Source of the DNA: a bacterium
GTDB taxonomy: Bacteria; Patescibacteriota; Minisyncoccia; JACQLN01
Direction of reading: 5' to 3'
DNA length: 54,540 nucleotides
Assembly (NCBI GenBank): GCA_030697795.1
Contig: JAUYOV010000016.1
Location: 1 to 54,540, forward strand
The position numbers and the translations under genes are program-made. Positions within the stretch are counted from its first letter, which is position 1, and each line of letters opens with the position of its first letter. The notes under the pieces were generated by a model. The model was not told the DNA's origin. It ran no database searches and saw only the letters and a program-made list of their open reading frames with translations. Shown here piece by piece: positions 15,899 through 24,176 of the stretch.

Positions 15899-15927
15899 AT
15901 TCTAACGCAAATAAAAAATCATTGCAA
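15899..15927 (-). promoter_or_regulatory. Sigma-70-like promoter of the candidate RNA
   Basis: Minus strand TTGCAA (15922-15927), exactly 17 bp, TAGAAT (15899-15904). Predicted start near 15892, which coincides with the outer pairing strand of the RNA. Confidence 0.7.
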
Positions 15928-15934
15928 CTCGGCA

Positions 15935-15968
15935 GTGCACCGAGCTTACGATCGTAAGCTCGGTGCAC
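15935..15968. repeat. 34-bp perfect palindrome after secY
   Basis: GTGCACCGAGCTTACGA fused to its reverse complement. It lies 40 bp past secY and can act as a terminator stem, though the T run is poor. The CGAGCTTACGATCGTA core recurs inside tsaD (40191-40210) and a shorter CACGATCGTAAG near 41184, so it is also a repeat family. Confidence 0.7.
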
Positions 15969-16008
15969 AAAATAACTAATGGTTAATTTGTATCACAAAA
16001 ACTCAAGG

Positions 16009-17283
16009 CTAAAAATTATCATACTCTCTAAGCGTTAACTGTGCATTTATCTGGCGCATTGTTTCCAAAACAACCGAAACTACAATCAATAAGGCCGTAC
16101 CGCCCAAAGTTAAAGTGGTTATGCCAAAAGCTCTTTGGACAATAAGAGGTAAAATAGCTATCAAACCCAAAAATAAAGCGCCCACCAAGGTTATACGATT
16201 AACCACGTGGCCAATAAAAGTTGCGGTGGGTTCGCCTGGTCTTATGCCCGGAATAAACCCGCCCTGCTTTTGAACATTCTCGGAAATAGCTTTAGGATCA
16301 AACGTCACTGCGGTATAAAAATATGTAAACACCGTAACCAAAAAGAAATATAAAATTCCGTAAGTTAAAGGCTGTTGTAAAAACGCGGCAATGCTTTTCG
16401 AAATATTAGCCAGCCACGCAATACTGGAGGTAGATAAAAATTGCGCGATCAAACCTGGAAAAAGCAAAATAGATAAGGCAAAAATTATGGGAATAACGCC
16501 GGCTTGGTTAACGCGCAAGGGAATGTGGCTAGAAAAACCGCCAAAAGTTCTTCGTCCCCGCACCCTTTTAGCAAAAGCCACCGGAATATTGCGCTGGCCT
16601 TCGGAAATAATTACAATTCCAGCGATAACCACAACCGCCACCGCCATAAAAACTAAATATGTGAAAATTTGGCTAGCATCAAAGGCGATCAAGCTTTGAC
16701 CCACGCTGGTAGGCAAACCAGCCACAATACCCGCAAATATCAAAAGAGAGGTGCCGTTGCCAATACCCTTTTCGGTAATAATTTCTCCTATCCAAACCAA
16801 AAACATAGTGCCTGCCGTCACCGTAATTATTAATGTAATTAAATTGAAAAATGGCAGATCGGTTATTATGCCTTGGCTTCTAAATATAGAAACGGTGGCC
16901 AACGACTGAAGCGCAGCCAAAGGAATGGTTAACAATCTGGAAAATTGATTAAACTTGGCCCGGCCTTCCGAACCCGATTCCATATACATTTCCCTTAAGT
17001 TTGGGAAAATCATTGTTAAAAGCTGCATTATAATAGACGCGGTAATATATGGCCCTAAACCCAAAAGAATAACTGAAAAATTACCTAGTGTGCCTCCGGT
17101 AAACAAACTAACTAAACCCAATAACTGGTTTGAAGAAAAAAGTTCGGCTAGTTTAACTCTATCTATACCGGGCATGGGTATAGCCGAAGCTAATCTAAAA
17201 ACAACCAACATACCCAAGATAAAAAATATCTTTTTTCTTAGATCTGAGATTTTAAAAATTTGTAGAAATTTATTCATACACAA
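16009..17283 (-). CDS. secY: Preprotein translocase subunit SecY
   Basis: A 424-residue channel subunit of the Sec translocon with ten spans. Family marks are ASAIPMPGID, LGLGPYITASIIMQLL (plug and span 2), the basic cytoplasmic loop GQRNIPVAFAKRVRGR, GVIPIIFA and, in the C-terminal loop, VQKQGGFIPGIRPG. The start is MCMNKF or the Met two codons later. It is the last gene of the ribosomal operon; the usual adk, map, infA and rpsM-rpoA cluster does not follow. Instead there is a palindrome and a candidate RNA. Confidence 0.97.
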   Translation of the reverse strand: MCMNKFLQIFKISDLRKKIFFILGMLVVFRLASAIPMPGIDRVKLAELFSSNQLLGLVSLFTGGTLGNFSVILLGLGPYITASIIMQLLTMIFPNLREMYMESGSEGRAKFNQFSRLLTIPLAALQSLATVSIFRSQGIITDLPFFNLITLIITVTAGTMFLVWIGEIITEKGIGNGTSLLIFAGIVAGLPTSVGQSLIAFDASQIFTYLVFMAVAVVVIAGIVIISEGQRNIPVAFAKRVRGRRTFGGFSSHIPLRVNQAGVIPIIFALSILLFPGLIAQFLSTSSIAWLANISKSIAAFLQQPLTYGILYFFLVTVFTYFYTAVTFDPKAISENVQKQGGFIPGIRPGEPTATFIGHVVNRITLVGALFLGLIAILPLIVQRAFGITTLTLGGTALLIVVSVVLETMRQINAQLTLREYDNF

Positions 17284-17346
17284 TAGCTTTTTAGGATATT
17301 AGCTTTTAGCTTTCTAGTAGGCTAAGAAGCTAGAAAGCTGGCTGGC

Positions 17347-17790
17347 TTATTTAGCTGGCTTTCTTACTTCCCCACCCACTGCCAATATTTTAGCCGCGGC
17401 TTTTTCGGAAACAGCTAAGTTTTCTAAAATTAGTTTTTTGCTAATAGGCCCACCATCAAGAATTTTCACCTTTGGCAAAACTCCTTTGCCTACAACTATT
17501 ACGCCCTTATCTTGCAGAGTTCTTGGATTAACTTTTTCTCCATTATTAAATTTTTTATCCAAAATAGAAAGTTCAACTGGAATAAAACTCTTTTTAAAAC
17601 TTTTAAAACTATAGCCCCGAGATTTTGGAATCCTTCTCATTACATCCCTAATGGCTGGCCTTATTCTATGCCCCGCTCGAGATTTTTGACCCTTGGTACC
17701 ACGACCCGAAGTAGTGCCGCGCTTACCGCCACGGCCAATTCTTTTTTCGTTTTTACCCTTTGTTCTTGGGCTTAAATTATGTAAATCCAT
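17347..17790 (-). CDS. rplO: Ribosomal protein L15
   Basis: 147 residues of the large subunit protein L15. The N-terminal basic glycine-rich tail (KRIGRGGKRGTTSGRGTKGQ) and the KILDGGPISKKL motif near the C-terminus are diagnostic. It starts 5 bp after rpsE. The L30 gene usually found between these two in other bacteria is absent. Confidence 0.97.
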   Translation of the reverse strand: MDLHNLSPRTKGKNEKRIGRGGKRGTTSGRGTKGQKSRAGHRIRPAIRDVMRRIPKSRGYSFKSFKKSFIPVELSILDKKFNNGEKVNPRTLQDKGVIVVGKGVLPKVKILDGGPISKKLILENLAVSEKAAAKILAVGGEVRKPAK

Positions 17791-17795
17791 ATTTT

Positions 17796-18365
17796 TTATC
17801 TTTTGGCTTTAGCAGTAATCAGCTCTAAAGCCTTTAGCGTGGCTCTGGTATTATTTATCTTATTGCCAGAACGGGAAAGAATCTTGCCAATAATATCTTT
17901 TAAGCCGGATAGTTCGGAAACAACTCTAACTGCGCCACCAGCGTTTATGCCTCTGCCAGCCGGAGCTGGTTTTAAATAAACAACAGCAGAACTATATTTA
18001 ACCTTAATTGCCGAAGGAATCGTGCCATTAACAATAGCTATATTTATTAAATGTTTTTTGGCTTGATGCACAGCTTTGGCCACAGATTGAGCCACATCGG
18101 AGCCTTTGCCCAAACCAAAACCCACTCTGCCCTTTCTATCGCCAATCACAACAGCCGCCCTAAATTTAAAGCGCTTGCCTCCTTTAACGACTCTAGTTAC
18201 ACGAGCAATTTCTAAAACTTTTTCTTCGAACTCTTTGTCTCTTTTTTCCTTATTAAAGGGCGGTCTGCCACCAGGACCTCCGCGGCCACGGCCCCGCCCA
18301 CCAAAGCCTCCGCCTGCTGGTCTGTTGTTGCTATTACTATTTGAATTTATTGGTTTTGTTTCCAT
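17796..18365 (-). CDS. rpsE: Ribosomal protein S5 with RGG-like N-terminal extension
   Basis: 189 residues. The conserved core runs from [20 protein letters not shown] through [15 protein letters not shown] and [16 protein letters not shown] to [15 protein letters not shown]. The first 40 or so residues are an added Asn/Gly/Arg-rich tail ([20 protein letters not shown]) not part of the usual S5, possibly an RNA-binding extension. It lies 2 bp after rplR. Confidence 0.97.
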   Translation of the reverse strand: METKPINSNSNSNNRPAGGGFGGRGRGRGGPGGRPPFNKEKRDKEFEEKVLEIARVTRVVKGGKRFKFRAAVVIGDRKGRVGFGLGKGSDVAQSVAKAVHQAKKHLINIAIVNGTIPSAIKVKYSSAVVYLKPAPAGRGINAGGAVRVVSELSGLKDIIGKILSRSGNKINNTRATLKALELITAKAKR

Positions 18366-18367
18366 AT

Positions 18368-18730
18368 TTAAAATTTAACTCCTGATTCTCTTAGCCCGTC
18401 TGCCAAAGCTTGTACCCGGCCGTGATATTTATAACCGCCTCTATCAAAAACTATTTTCGTAAAACCCTTTTTAATAATTTCGCCACCCAAAGTTTTTCCT
18501 ACATCCTTAGCTTTCGTTATACCACCCGTCTTGTTTTTAGCTTTGATTCCTTTTTTAACTAGGTCGCTAAATTGAGCCAATGTTTTTGAATTATCATCGT
18601 CTATTAACTGCGCGTAAATATGGTTTATAGATCTAAAAACAGAAAGTCTGGGGCACTCCTTCGTGCCTTTTACTTTTGCCCTTACCCTAACGTGGCGCTT
18701 AATTCTATTTAATCTTATTACGTTTTTCAT
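18368..18730 (-). CDS. rplR: Ribosomal protein L18
   Basis: 120 residues; binds 5S rRNA with L5. The N-terminal [20 protein letters not shown] and C-terminal [21 protein letters not shown] are diagnostic. It lies between rplF (11 bp gap) and rpsE. Confidence 0.97.
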   Translation of the reverse strand: MKNVIRLNRIKRHVRVRAKVKGTKECPRLSVFRSINHIYAQLIDDDNSKTLAQFSDLVKKGIKAKNKTGGITKAKDVGKTLGGEIIKKGFTKIVFDRGGYKYHGRVQALADGLRESGVKF

Positions 18731-18741
18731 TTCTTTATTCT

Positions 18742-19275
18742 TTAGGCTCCGGCGCTTGCTTTCTTACCAGCTTTGCGTCTAATTATTTCACCAGAATAGC
18801 GTATGCCCTTGCCCTTGTATGGTTCTGGTTTTTTAAAATTTCTTATTTTAGCAGCAACATGTCCCACTAAAAATTTATCAAACCCGCTTACAAAAATACT
18901 ATTTTTTTCAACTCTTAATGTAACACCAACCGGAGATTCAAATTCAACAGGATGTGAAAAACCAATATTTAATATCAACTTATTGCCCTGAAGCTGGGCT
19001 TTAAAACCCACGCCTTCAATATCAAGTTTTTTTTCATAACCATTAACAACTCCGTAAACCATCCCATCTATTATAGATCTAGAAGTACCCCACGAAGGAT
19101 TAGTTTCGTTTTTAGCGGTAATTGTTAATTCCTTTTCTTTAAGAGATATGGCTATACCTCTTGGCAACCTAAAAGACAAATCGCCTTTTGGACCCTTAAT
19201 CAAAACAAAACCATCCTTCTCTTCTACAGAGACTTTTTCTGGCAAAATTATTATTTTTTTACCTATCCGGCTCAT
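18742..19275 (-). CDS. rplF: Ribosomal protein L6
   Basis: 177 residues with two repeated domains. It starts MSRIGKKIIILPEKVSV and has the C-terminal signature PEPYKGKGIRYSGE before a basic, Ala-ending tail. It lies 8 bp downstream of rpsH. Confidence 0.97.
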   Translation of the reverse strand: MSRIGKKIIILPEKVSVEEKDGFVLIKGPKGDLSFRLPRGIAISLKEKELTITAKNETNPSWGTSRSIIDGMVYGVVNGYEKKLDIEGVGFKAQLQGNKLILNIGFSHPVEFESPVGVTLRVEKNSIFVSGFDKFLVGHVAAKIRNFKKPEPYKGKGIRYSGEIIRRKAGKKASAGA

Positions 19276-19283
19276 AATTTTAA

Positions 19284-19673
19284 CTATGAAATCTCACAAA
19301 CAACTTCCCCACCCAATTTACTTCTTCTGGCTTCGGCATCCACCATAATACCCTTGGAAGTTGAAATTATTTTTATTGTTCCATCCTTTTTTGGAAAAAT
19401 TTCGTTATGTTTAATATAAATTCTTTGGCCTGGTTTAGATATTCTTTTAGCGCTAGCTATAGCCGGATACGATTCTATATATTTCAATTTTAATTCCAAT
19501 TTCTTACCAGAAATATTTCTGCCTTTCTTTTCAAAATCTAAAATCAAGCTAGCCTTTTTTAAAACATTGGCTATTTCTTGTTTCATTTTAGAAAAAGGCA
19601 TACTAACCGTTTCTTTATTAACGGCTCCAGCGTTCCTTATTCTTGTTAACATGTCTGATATGGGGTCTACCAT
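19284..19673 (-). CDS. rpsH: Ribosomal protein S8
   Basis: 129 residues, [18 protein letters not shown]..., with the C-terminal [26 protein letters not shown]. It binds 16S rRNA helix 21 and in many bacteria represses the spc operon. It overlaps rpsN by 7 bp. Confidence 0.97.
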   Translation of the reverse strand: MVDPISDMLTRIRNAGAVNKETVSMPFSKMKQEIANVLKKASLILDFEKKGRNISGKKLELKLKYIESYPAIASAKRISKPGQRIYIKHNEIFPKKDGTIKIISTSKGIMVDAEARRSKLGGEVVCEIS

Positions 19674-19852
19674 GATGATTTTTTAATTCCTGGTATTTCG
19701 CCTTTGTTCGCTAACTCTCTAAAGCAAATCCTGCACAAACCAAAATCTCTCATAAAGGCTCTTTTACGGCCGCACTTCCAACACCTATTAACCTGTCGGG
19801 TTGAAAACTTAGGCTTCTTTTTGGCTCTAGCAATAACGGATGTTTTTGGCAT
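19667..19852 (-). CDS. rpsN: Ribosomal protein S14, zinc-binding type
   Basis: 61 residues, the short zinc-ribbon form with two CxxC pairs ([10 protein letters not shown] and [10 protein letters not shown]) and the final IPGIKKSSW. The zinc form suggests no separate zinc-free paralog is needed. It lies between rplE and rpsH. Confidence 0.97.
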   Translation of the reverse strand: MPKTSVIARAKKKPKFSTRQVNRCWKCGRKRAFMRDFGLCRICFRELANKGEIPGIKKSSW

Positions 19853-19856
19853 AATT

Positions 19857-20411
19857 TTATTTCGTTTTCTTTTCGAATGGAAAACCTAATGCTTTAAAAA
19901 ATTCTAAACTTCTTGCCTTATTCGAATTCAAAACCTTAACTGTAAATTGGAAACCAAACGAGTGAGCCGCATCGGCCGAAGTTTCAGGAAAAACCGTATG
20001 ATCTTTAATTCCAACGTTAAAATTACCATGACTATCTACACAGCTTTCTTTTAGGCCTCTAAAATCTCTGGTTCTGGGCAAAGCTGTTCTTACAAATTTT
20101 TCCAAAAAGTCATACATTTTAGAACCATGCAGAGTTACTTTAACGCCCAGAGGCATACCAAGTCTTGTTTTAAAAGAAGCGATAGCTTTCTTTGCTTCTG
20201 TGGTCACTGGTTTTTGTCCGGTTATACGCGAAATTTCTTCCGAAACTCTTTTAATAATATCTTCGGGTTTGGCACTGGCTACCACAACCCTGCCCAAGCC
20301 AACATTAACCACAATCTTGGTGATTCTGGGCAAAGCCCAAATATTGGCTGTTTTTAGCCTTTCTTGTAAAACCTTGGTTTCCTTTTGAATTTTATCTTTT
20401 AAACCTGTCAT
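19857..20411 (-). CDS. rplE: Ribosomal protein L5
   Basis: 184 residues; binds 5S rRNA and the P-site tRNA elbow. Marks are [46 protein letters not shown] and [13 protein letters not shown]. It is separated from rplX by a 230-bp repeat element, unlike the tight spacing of its other neighbour. Confidence 0.97.
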   Translation of the reverse strand: MTGLKDKIQKETKVLQERLKTANIWALPRITKIVVNVGLGRVVVASAKPEDIIKRVSEEISRITGQKPVTTEAKKAIASFKTRLGMPLGVKVTLHGSKMYDFLEKFVRTALPRTRDFRGLKESCVDSHGNFNVGIKDHTVFPETSADAAHSFGFQFTVKVLNSNKARSLEFFKALGFPFEKKTK

Positions 20412-20413
20412 AT

Positions 20414-20641
20414 GCCTGTTTTGTCTAAATTTTAAAGCTTCTTTGTAGCGAATAAAATTTAGCTACAAAAGAGAGCACCCCGCCCTTTATGTTGGTTATT
20501 TGTGATTTAACTGAATTGTTTTCTATTAAATTTGATTTCATGATTCCTTATTCTATATTTTGCTTAAAGGGCGGGGTAAGGTTTGGCCACCAATCGCTTT
20601 GCCCGGTTCAGCTGGGCTCCGCTCTTGGGCCAAGCCCTTAC
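20414..20641. repeat. Element A with CCCGCCC terminal inverted repeats, between rplX and rplE
   Basis: Core ends are ACCCCGCCCTTTA (20477-20489) and TAAAGGGCGGGGT (20565-20577), perfect inverted repeats enclosing 75 bp. To the left is a hairpin TTTGTAGCGAATAAAATTTAGCTACAAA-like segment; to the right CTTAC/GTAAGG pairing arms. Element B (22291-22476) is nearly identical on the left and centre, and element C (26936-27136) shares only the ends. On the minus strand A also holds a 38-codon frame (20425-20541). Confidence 0.8.
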
Positions 20642-20947
20642 TTATAACGTTTGTTTACATTTTTTGCAAATCCTTGTTTTATCTCCAGCAGTAACCGAAT
20701 AACCAATTCTGGTGGGCTTATTACAAGAAGGGCAAACAATCATAATCTTGGCAACAGCAATTGGTTTTGGAATTAAAATAATTTCACCTTTTTTATCTTG
20801 CTGACGAGATTTGGCATGTTTTTTAAACAAATTCAAACCTTCCACTAAAACTTTATTGTCTTCGGGGAAAACTTTGGTAACTTTTCCAGATTTACCTTTA
20901 TCTTTACCAGACACTATTTTTACTTGATCTCCTTTTTTTATTTTCAT
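20642..20947 (-). CDS. rplX: Ribosomal protein L24 with C-terminal zinc ribbon
   Basis: 101 residues from MKIKKGDQVKIVSGKDKGK (the KOW motif). An earlier in-frame start adds MLQIIG, but that lies in a repeat. The C-terminal half has CPSCNKPTRIGY and RICKKCKQTL, four Cys forming a ribbon. L24 initiates 50S assembly. It is flanked by repeat elements on both sides. Confidence 0.96.
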   Translation of the reverse strand: MKIKKGDQVKIVSGKDKGKSGKVTKVFPEDNKVLVEGLNLFKKHAKSRQQDKKGEIILIPKPIAVAKIMIVCPSCNKPTRIGYSVTAGDKTRICKKCKQTL

Positions 20948-20961
20948 GCCAATTATTTGAA

Positions 20962-21048
20962 GCAAACATCATTCCGAGCAGCATCATGGAGATGACCAAT
21001 TACTACAATTGAGAGGACTCCATGTCGTCTGCGAGGAGTGATGTTTGC
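20962..21048. repeat. MITE-like element family D between rplN and rplX
   Basis: Ends GCAAACATCATTCC (20962-20975) and GGAGTGATGTTTGC (21035-21048) are inverted with one mismatch. Internal ATGGAG/CTCCAT and TCGTCTG match the copy at 8647-8772. The ends overlap the Shine-Dalgarno region of rplX. Confidence 0.75.
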
Positions 21049-21056
21049 GGAAATAT

Positions 21057-21422
21057 TTATACCACCTCTTCCGCCAAAGAAATTATTCTATCAAAACCTT
21101 TTTCCTTAAGCTCTCTTGGTATTGGACCAAAAATTCTTCCGCCCTTAGGTTCTTTATTATCCACTAAAACAACAGCGTTATCGCTAAACCTAAGATATGT
21201 CCCGTCTTTTCTTTTAAATTCTTTTCTTTGACGAACAATAACCGCTCTAACCACCTCTTTCTTGTGTACCGATTTTCTTGGTTCAGCCTCTTTTATAGAC
21301 ACAACAATAATATCGCCCACTTGAGCAATCTTTCGGCCGGACCCACCCAAAACCTTAATACACTGGACCAATTTGGCTCCACTGTTATCGGCTACATTTA
21401 ACATTGTGCGTAACTGTATCAT
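21057..21422 (-). CDS. rplN: Ribosomal protein L14
   Basis: 121 residues, [20 protein letters not shown]..., with the signature [21 protein letters not shown] and the ending [12 protein letters not shown]. It sits at the L3-L14-L19 interface of the 50S subunit. It lies 5 bp after rpsQ. Confidence 0.97.
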   Translation of the reverse strand: MIQLRTMLNVADNSGAKLVQCIKVLGGSGRKIAQVGDIIVVSIKEAEPRKSVHKKEVVRAVIVRQRKEFKRKDGTYLRFSDNAVVLVDNKEPKGGRIFGPIPRELKEKGFDRIISLAEEVV

Positions 21423-21427
21423 TATTT

Positions 21428-21697
21428 TTATTTAATATTTTCTTCCGAACTAGATGAAATACTCCTGACCACATCCTTTAAAATCCAGTTTTTATTTTTA
21501 GATATAGGCTTTGATTCTTCAATCATAACGGTGTCTCCAATATTTAAGGCTTCACCCTCGTAATGAGCCTGATATTTTTTTGTTGATTTAAATCTCTTTT
21601 TATATTTTGGATGCGCCTTAATAGAAGTAACCGCCACCACTACGGTTTTTTGCATTTTATTACTTACTATTTTTCCGGTTAAAATTCTTTTAGGCAT
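21428..21697 (-). CDS. rpsQ: Ribosomal protein S17
   Basis: 89 residues: [35 protein letters not shown] and the [18 protein letters not shown] motif. It overlaps rpmC by 8 bp. Binds 16S rRNA early in assembly. Confidence 0.97.
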   Translation of the reverse strand: MPKRILTGKIVSNKMQKTVVVAVTSIKAHPKYKKRFKSTKKYQAHYEGEALNIGDTVMIEESKPISKNKNWILKDVVRSISSSSEENIK

Positions 21698-21881
21698 TTT
21701 TTTCGTTTATTATTGTAGCTAAAACCGCAATATTCTTTTTTATCTTGCTAAATTCACTAACATTCTTAAGTTGAGCGCCGACTAATTTAAAATTAAGATC
21801 ACTTAACCTAACCCTTTCTTCGTGTAAGGTCTTGGTTAGTTCTTCAATATTCCTTTGTCTTAACTCTTTGGCTTTCAACAT
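21690..21881 (-). CDS. rpmC: Ribosomal protein L29
   Basis: 63 residues, two-helix hairpin: MLKAKELRQRNIEELTKTL and the [16 protein letters not shown] end. Located at the exit tunnel near L23. It overlaps rpsQ and follows rplP by 4 bp. Confidence 0.95.
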   Translation of the reverse strand: MLKAKELRQRNIEELTKTLHEERVRLSDLNFKLVGAQLKNVSEFSKIKKNIAVLATIINEKNA

Positions 21882-21885
21882 AAAT

Positions 21886-22290
21886 TTATCTTGAAATTAT
21901 TTTTGTCATTACCGGTAACTTGTGCGCAGCTAATCTTAAGGCTTCCTCTGCTGTATCTTTGGCTAAACCATCTATTTCGAAAATTACATGACCCGGCTTT
22001 AACGGAAAAACAAAATGATCCACCGCGCCTTTGCCTCCGCCCATACCTACTTCTGCGCCTTTCTTTGTAACTGGTTTAGACGGAAAAACCCTAATCCAGA
22101 CCTTACCACCTCTTTGCATATGATGCGTCATAGCGCGTCTAGCGGCTTCAATTTGTCTTGAAGTTAACCAACATGTTTCGAGCGATTTTAAGCCAAAACT
22201 ACCAAAATCTAGTTTGTTTCCGCGTGAAGCTACACCGCGACTGCGGCCCCTATGCCATTTCCTGTGTTTTACTCTTTTAGGTAGTAACAT
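21886..22290 (-). CDS. rplP: Ribosomal protein L16
   Basis: 134 residues: [40 protein letters not shown] and [21 protein letters not shown]. Contacts the A-site tRNA elbow. The gap to rpsC is filled by repeat element B. Confidence 0.97.
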   Translation of the reverse strand: MLLPKRVKHRKWHRGRSRGVASRGNKLDFGSFGLKSLETCWLTSRQIEAARRAMTHHMQRGGKVWIRVFPSKPVTKKGAEVGMGGGKGAVDHFVFPLKPGHVIFEIDGLAKDTAEEALRLAAHKLPVMTKIISR

Positions 22291-22476
22291 ATGCCTATTT
22301 TGTCTAAATTTTAGAGCTCATCTGTAGCGAATAAAATTTAGCTACAAAAGAGAGCACCCCGCCCTTTAGACTAGTTATCCTTGAGTTAACTAAATTGATT
22401 TTTATTAAATTTGATTTCATGTCTATTTCTCAATATTTTGGCTTAAAGGGCGGGGTTCTCGACAATATAGCCATCA
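22291..22476. repeat. Element B with CCCGCCC terminal inverted repeats, between rpsC and rplP
   Basis: Ends ACCCCGCCCTTTA (22356-22368) and TAAAGGGCGGGGT (22444-22456). The rplP-side flank and the centre (ATTAAATTTGATTTCATG) match element A closely. A 38-codon frame on the minus strand (22304-22420) parallels the one in A, but with many amino acid differences over its first half. Confidence 0.8.
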
Positions 22477-23157
22477 CTACCGTTCTTGGATATTGTCGGA
22501 AAACTTATCGCCTTTATACAGCCAAACCTTAACCCCAATAACACCATAGGTTGTATGTGCTTCTTCGTGGGCGTAATCTATGTCGGCTCTAAGATTTTGC
22601 AACGGAATCTTACCTCTTGTCAACTGTTCTCTTCTGGCAATCTCGGCGCCACCCAGTCTGCCTTTGGCCAAAATTTTAATACCTTTAATACCGGGTTCGG
22701 CCATAACCTTCTCTGCCATCATCTTCATAGCACGCCTAAAGGGAATTCTTTTTTCTAACTGTTCAGTAATATTTTTTCCAACTAATCTGGCAAATAATTC
22801 TGGTTTTTTAATTTCTTCTATTTCTAGCTTTATGGTGGAATTAAATTTTGTTTTTCTCTCGGCGTGTATTTTCCCAAGAACTTTTTTTATACCCTGCTGT
22901 AATTCGTCTAAACCCTTGCCACCTCGGCCAATAATCATACCCGGGCGAGCTGATCTTATACTTATAGAAATAGAGTTGCCCGATCTAACAATATCAACAC
23001 CATCCACCGAAGCTTTAATCAATTTCTCTTTTAGAAATTCTCGTATAGAAAAATCTTCACGCAAAAAGATTATGCGATTTTTTTCGCTATACCACCTCGA
23101 GCTCCAATCTTTTTGTATGCCTAGTCTAAAGGCAACTGGATTTATTTTATGTCCCAT
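22477..23157 (-). CDS. rpsC: Ribosomal protein S3
   Basis: 226 residues. It starts MGHKINPVAFRLGIQKDWSS, has the KH domain IRSARPGMIIGRGGKGLDEL, and in the C-terminal domain IKGIKILAKGRLGGAEIARRE and TTYGVIGVKVWLYKGDK. It lies at the mRNA entry site and provides helicase function. A repeat-filled 127-bp gap precedes it. Confidence 0.97.
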   Translation of the reverse strand: MGHKINPVAFRLGIQKDWSSRWYSEKNRIIFLREDFSIREFLKEKLIKASVDGVDIVRSGNSISISIRSARPGMIIGRGGKGLDELQQGIKKVLGKIHAERKTKFNSTIKLEIEEIKKPELFARLVGKNITEQLEKRIPFRRAMKMMAEKVMAEPGIKGIKILAKGRLGGAEIARREQLTRGKIPLQNLRADIDYAHEEAHTTYGVIGVKVWLYKGDKFSDNIQER

Positions 23158-23272
23158 CCTTCGCTCCTCGCTTCGCTCGTAGCTACGGATGGCAAGCCAT
23201 CTCTTGTTGAAGGAATCAATCGCCTGTACTTTTGGCGAAGGATGTCCTTCCGTAGCTTTAGCGAAGGAGGAC
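23155..23272. repeat. Palindromic repeats family E between rplV and rpsC
   Basis: Two hairpin units: CATCCTTCGCTCC...GGATGG (23155-23192) and GTCCTTCCGTAGCTTTAGCGAAGGAGGAC (split as GTCCTTCCGTAGC / GCGAAGGAGGAC, 23244-23272). The same family occurs at 25447-25494, 28745-28777, 32652-32678, 34747-34797, 34825-34861, 37069-37100, 39238-39265, 43550-43578 and 43967-43996. Confidence 0.85.
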
Positions 23273-23284
23273 TACATTAATTTT

Positions 23285-23800
23285 TTAAATTGCCTTACGC
23301 TGAAACATTCTTTTAACAAAACTCGAACCTTTTTGCTTAGAACCTTTTCTTGCACCTAAATCTCTCTTCTTGCTAATTTCCGATGTTTTTGTATTTGATA
23401 TTTTTTCGGAAGAATGTGAATAACCTTCGTGCTCATCTGTTTCTTTTTTAACCCCATCTGTTTTAATTCTTTGACCTTCCAAAACTAAAGTTACATGCGA
23501 TGTTCTTCTTTTTAATGGAGCAGCTCTACCTTTAGAAGCTGGCCTAAATCTTTTAAATACTGGACCACCATCTACTTTAAATTCTGAAATTTTAAGGCCA
23601 GCCACATCTAAAGAAAAATTATTTTCAGCATTGGCTATGGCCGATTTAATTAATTTAGTTAAAGGTTGAGCCGCAATATTTGGGATAAATTTAAGTTGAG
23701 ACATAGCGTCTGCCGGATTCATTTTTTTAACAACGTCAACCACCGCCCTAACTTTTCTTGGGCTTATATGCAGATAATTTAATTTGGCGATGACCTTCAT
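23285..23800 (-). CDS. rplV: Ribosomal protein L22 with charged C-terminal extension
   Basis: 171 residues, against about 110 usually. The core has LNYLHISPRKVRAVVDVV, ANAENNFSLD and GPVFKRFRPASKGRAAPLKR-TSHVTLVL. The last 60 residues are a Ser/Lys/Glu-rich tail (HEGYSHSSEKISNTKTSEIS) absent from typical L22. The tail could reach the ribosome surface near the tunnel exit. Confidence 0.96.
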   Translation of the reverse strand: MKVIAKLNYLHISPRKVRAVVDVVKKMNPADAMSQLKFIPNIAAQPLTKLIKSAIANAENNFSLDVAGLKISEFKVDGGPVFKRFRPASKGRAAPLKRRTSHVTLVLEGQRIKTDGVKKETDEHEGYSHSSEKISNTKTSEISKKRDLGARKGSKQKGSSFVKRMFQRKAI

Positions 23801-23823
23801 TTTCTTAATTACTTAATTACCAA

Positions 23824-24171
23824 TTACTTTTTACCAGCTGGCGTTTCGACAGATTTCGTAGCTTGAGCTTTAGCAGTATCGGCCGCTTTTTGAGTAGCTT
23901 CTAGTTCGCGTTGCATTTTACCGCCATGTCTTACGAATTTTCTGGTTAAGGAAAACTCTCCTAATTTATGCCCAACCATTTCTTCCCCAATTGAAACAGG
24001 GATATGCACCTTACCATTATGAACACCTATAATGTAGCCCACCATTTCAGGCGTTATGGTTGAGGCTCTCGCCCATGTCTTAATAACCTCTTTGCCACCA
24101 GGCTTTATGGTCTTTAACTTCTTCATTAAGTTTTCGTCCAAATATGGACCCTTTCTTAAACTTCTGCTCAT
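23824..24171 (-). CDS. rpsS: Ribosomal protein S19
   Basis: 115 residues: [39 protein letters not shown] and [17 protein letters not shown]. An Ala/Lys-rich tail ([15 protein letters not shown]) extends it beyond the usual 92. It lies 5 bp after rplB. Confidence 0.97.
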   Translation of the reverse strand: MSRSLRKGPYLDENLMKKLKTIKPGGKEVIKTWARASTITPEMVGYIIGVHNGKVHIPVSIGEEMVGHKLGEFSLTRKFVRHGGKMQRELEATQKAADTAKAQATKSVETPAGKK

Positions 24172-24176
24172 GATAG

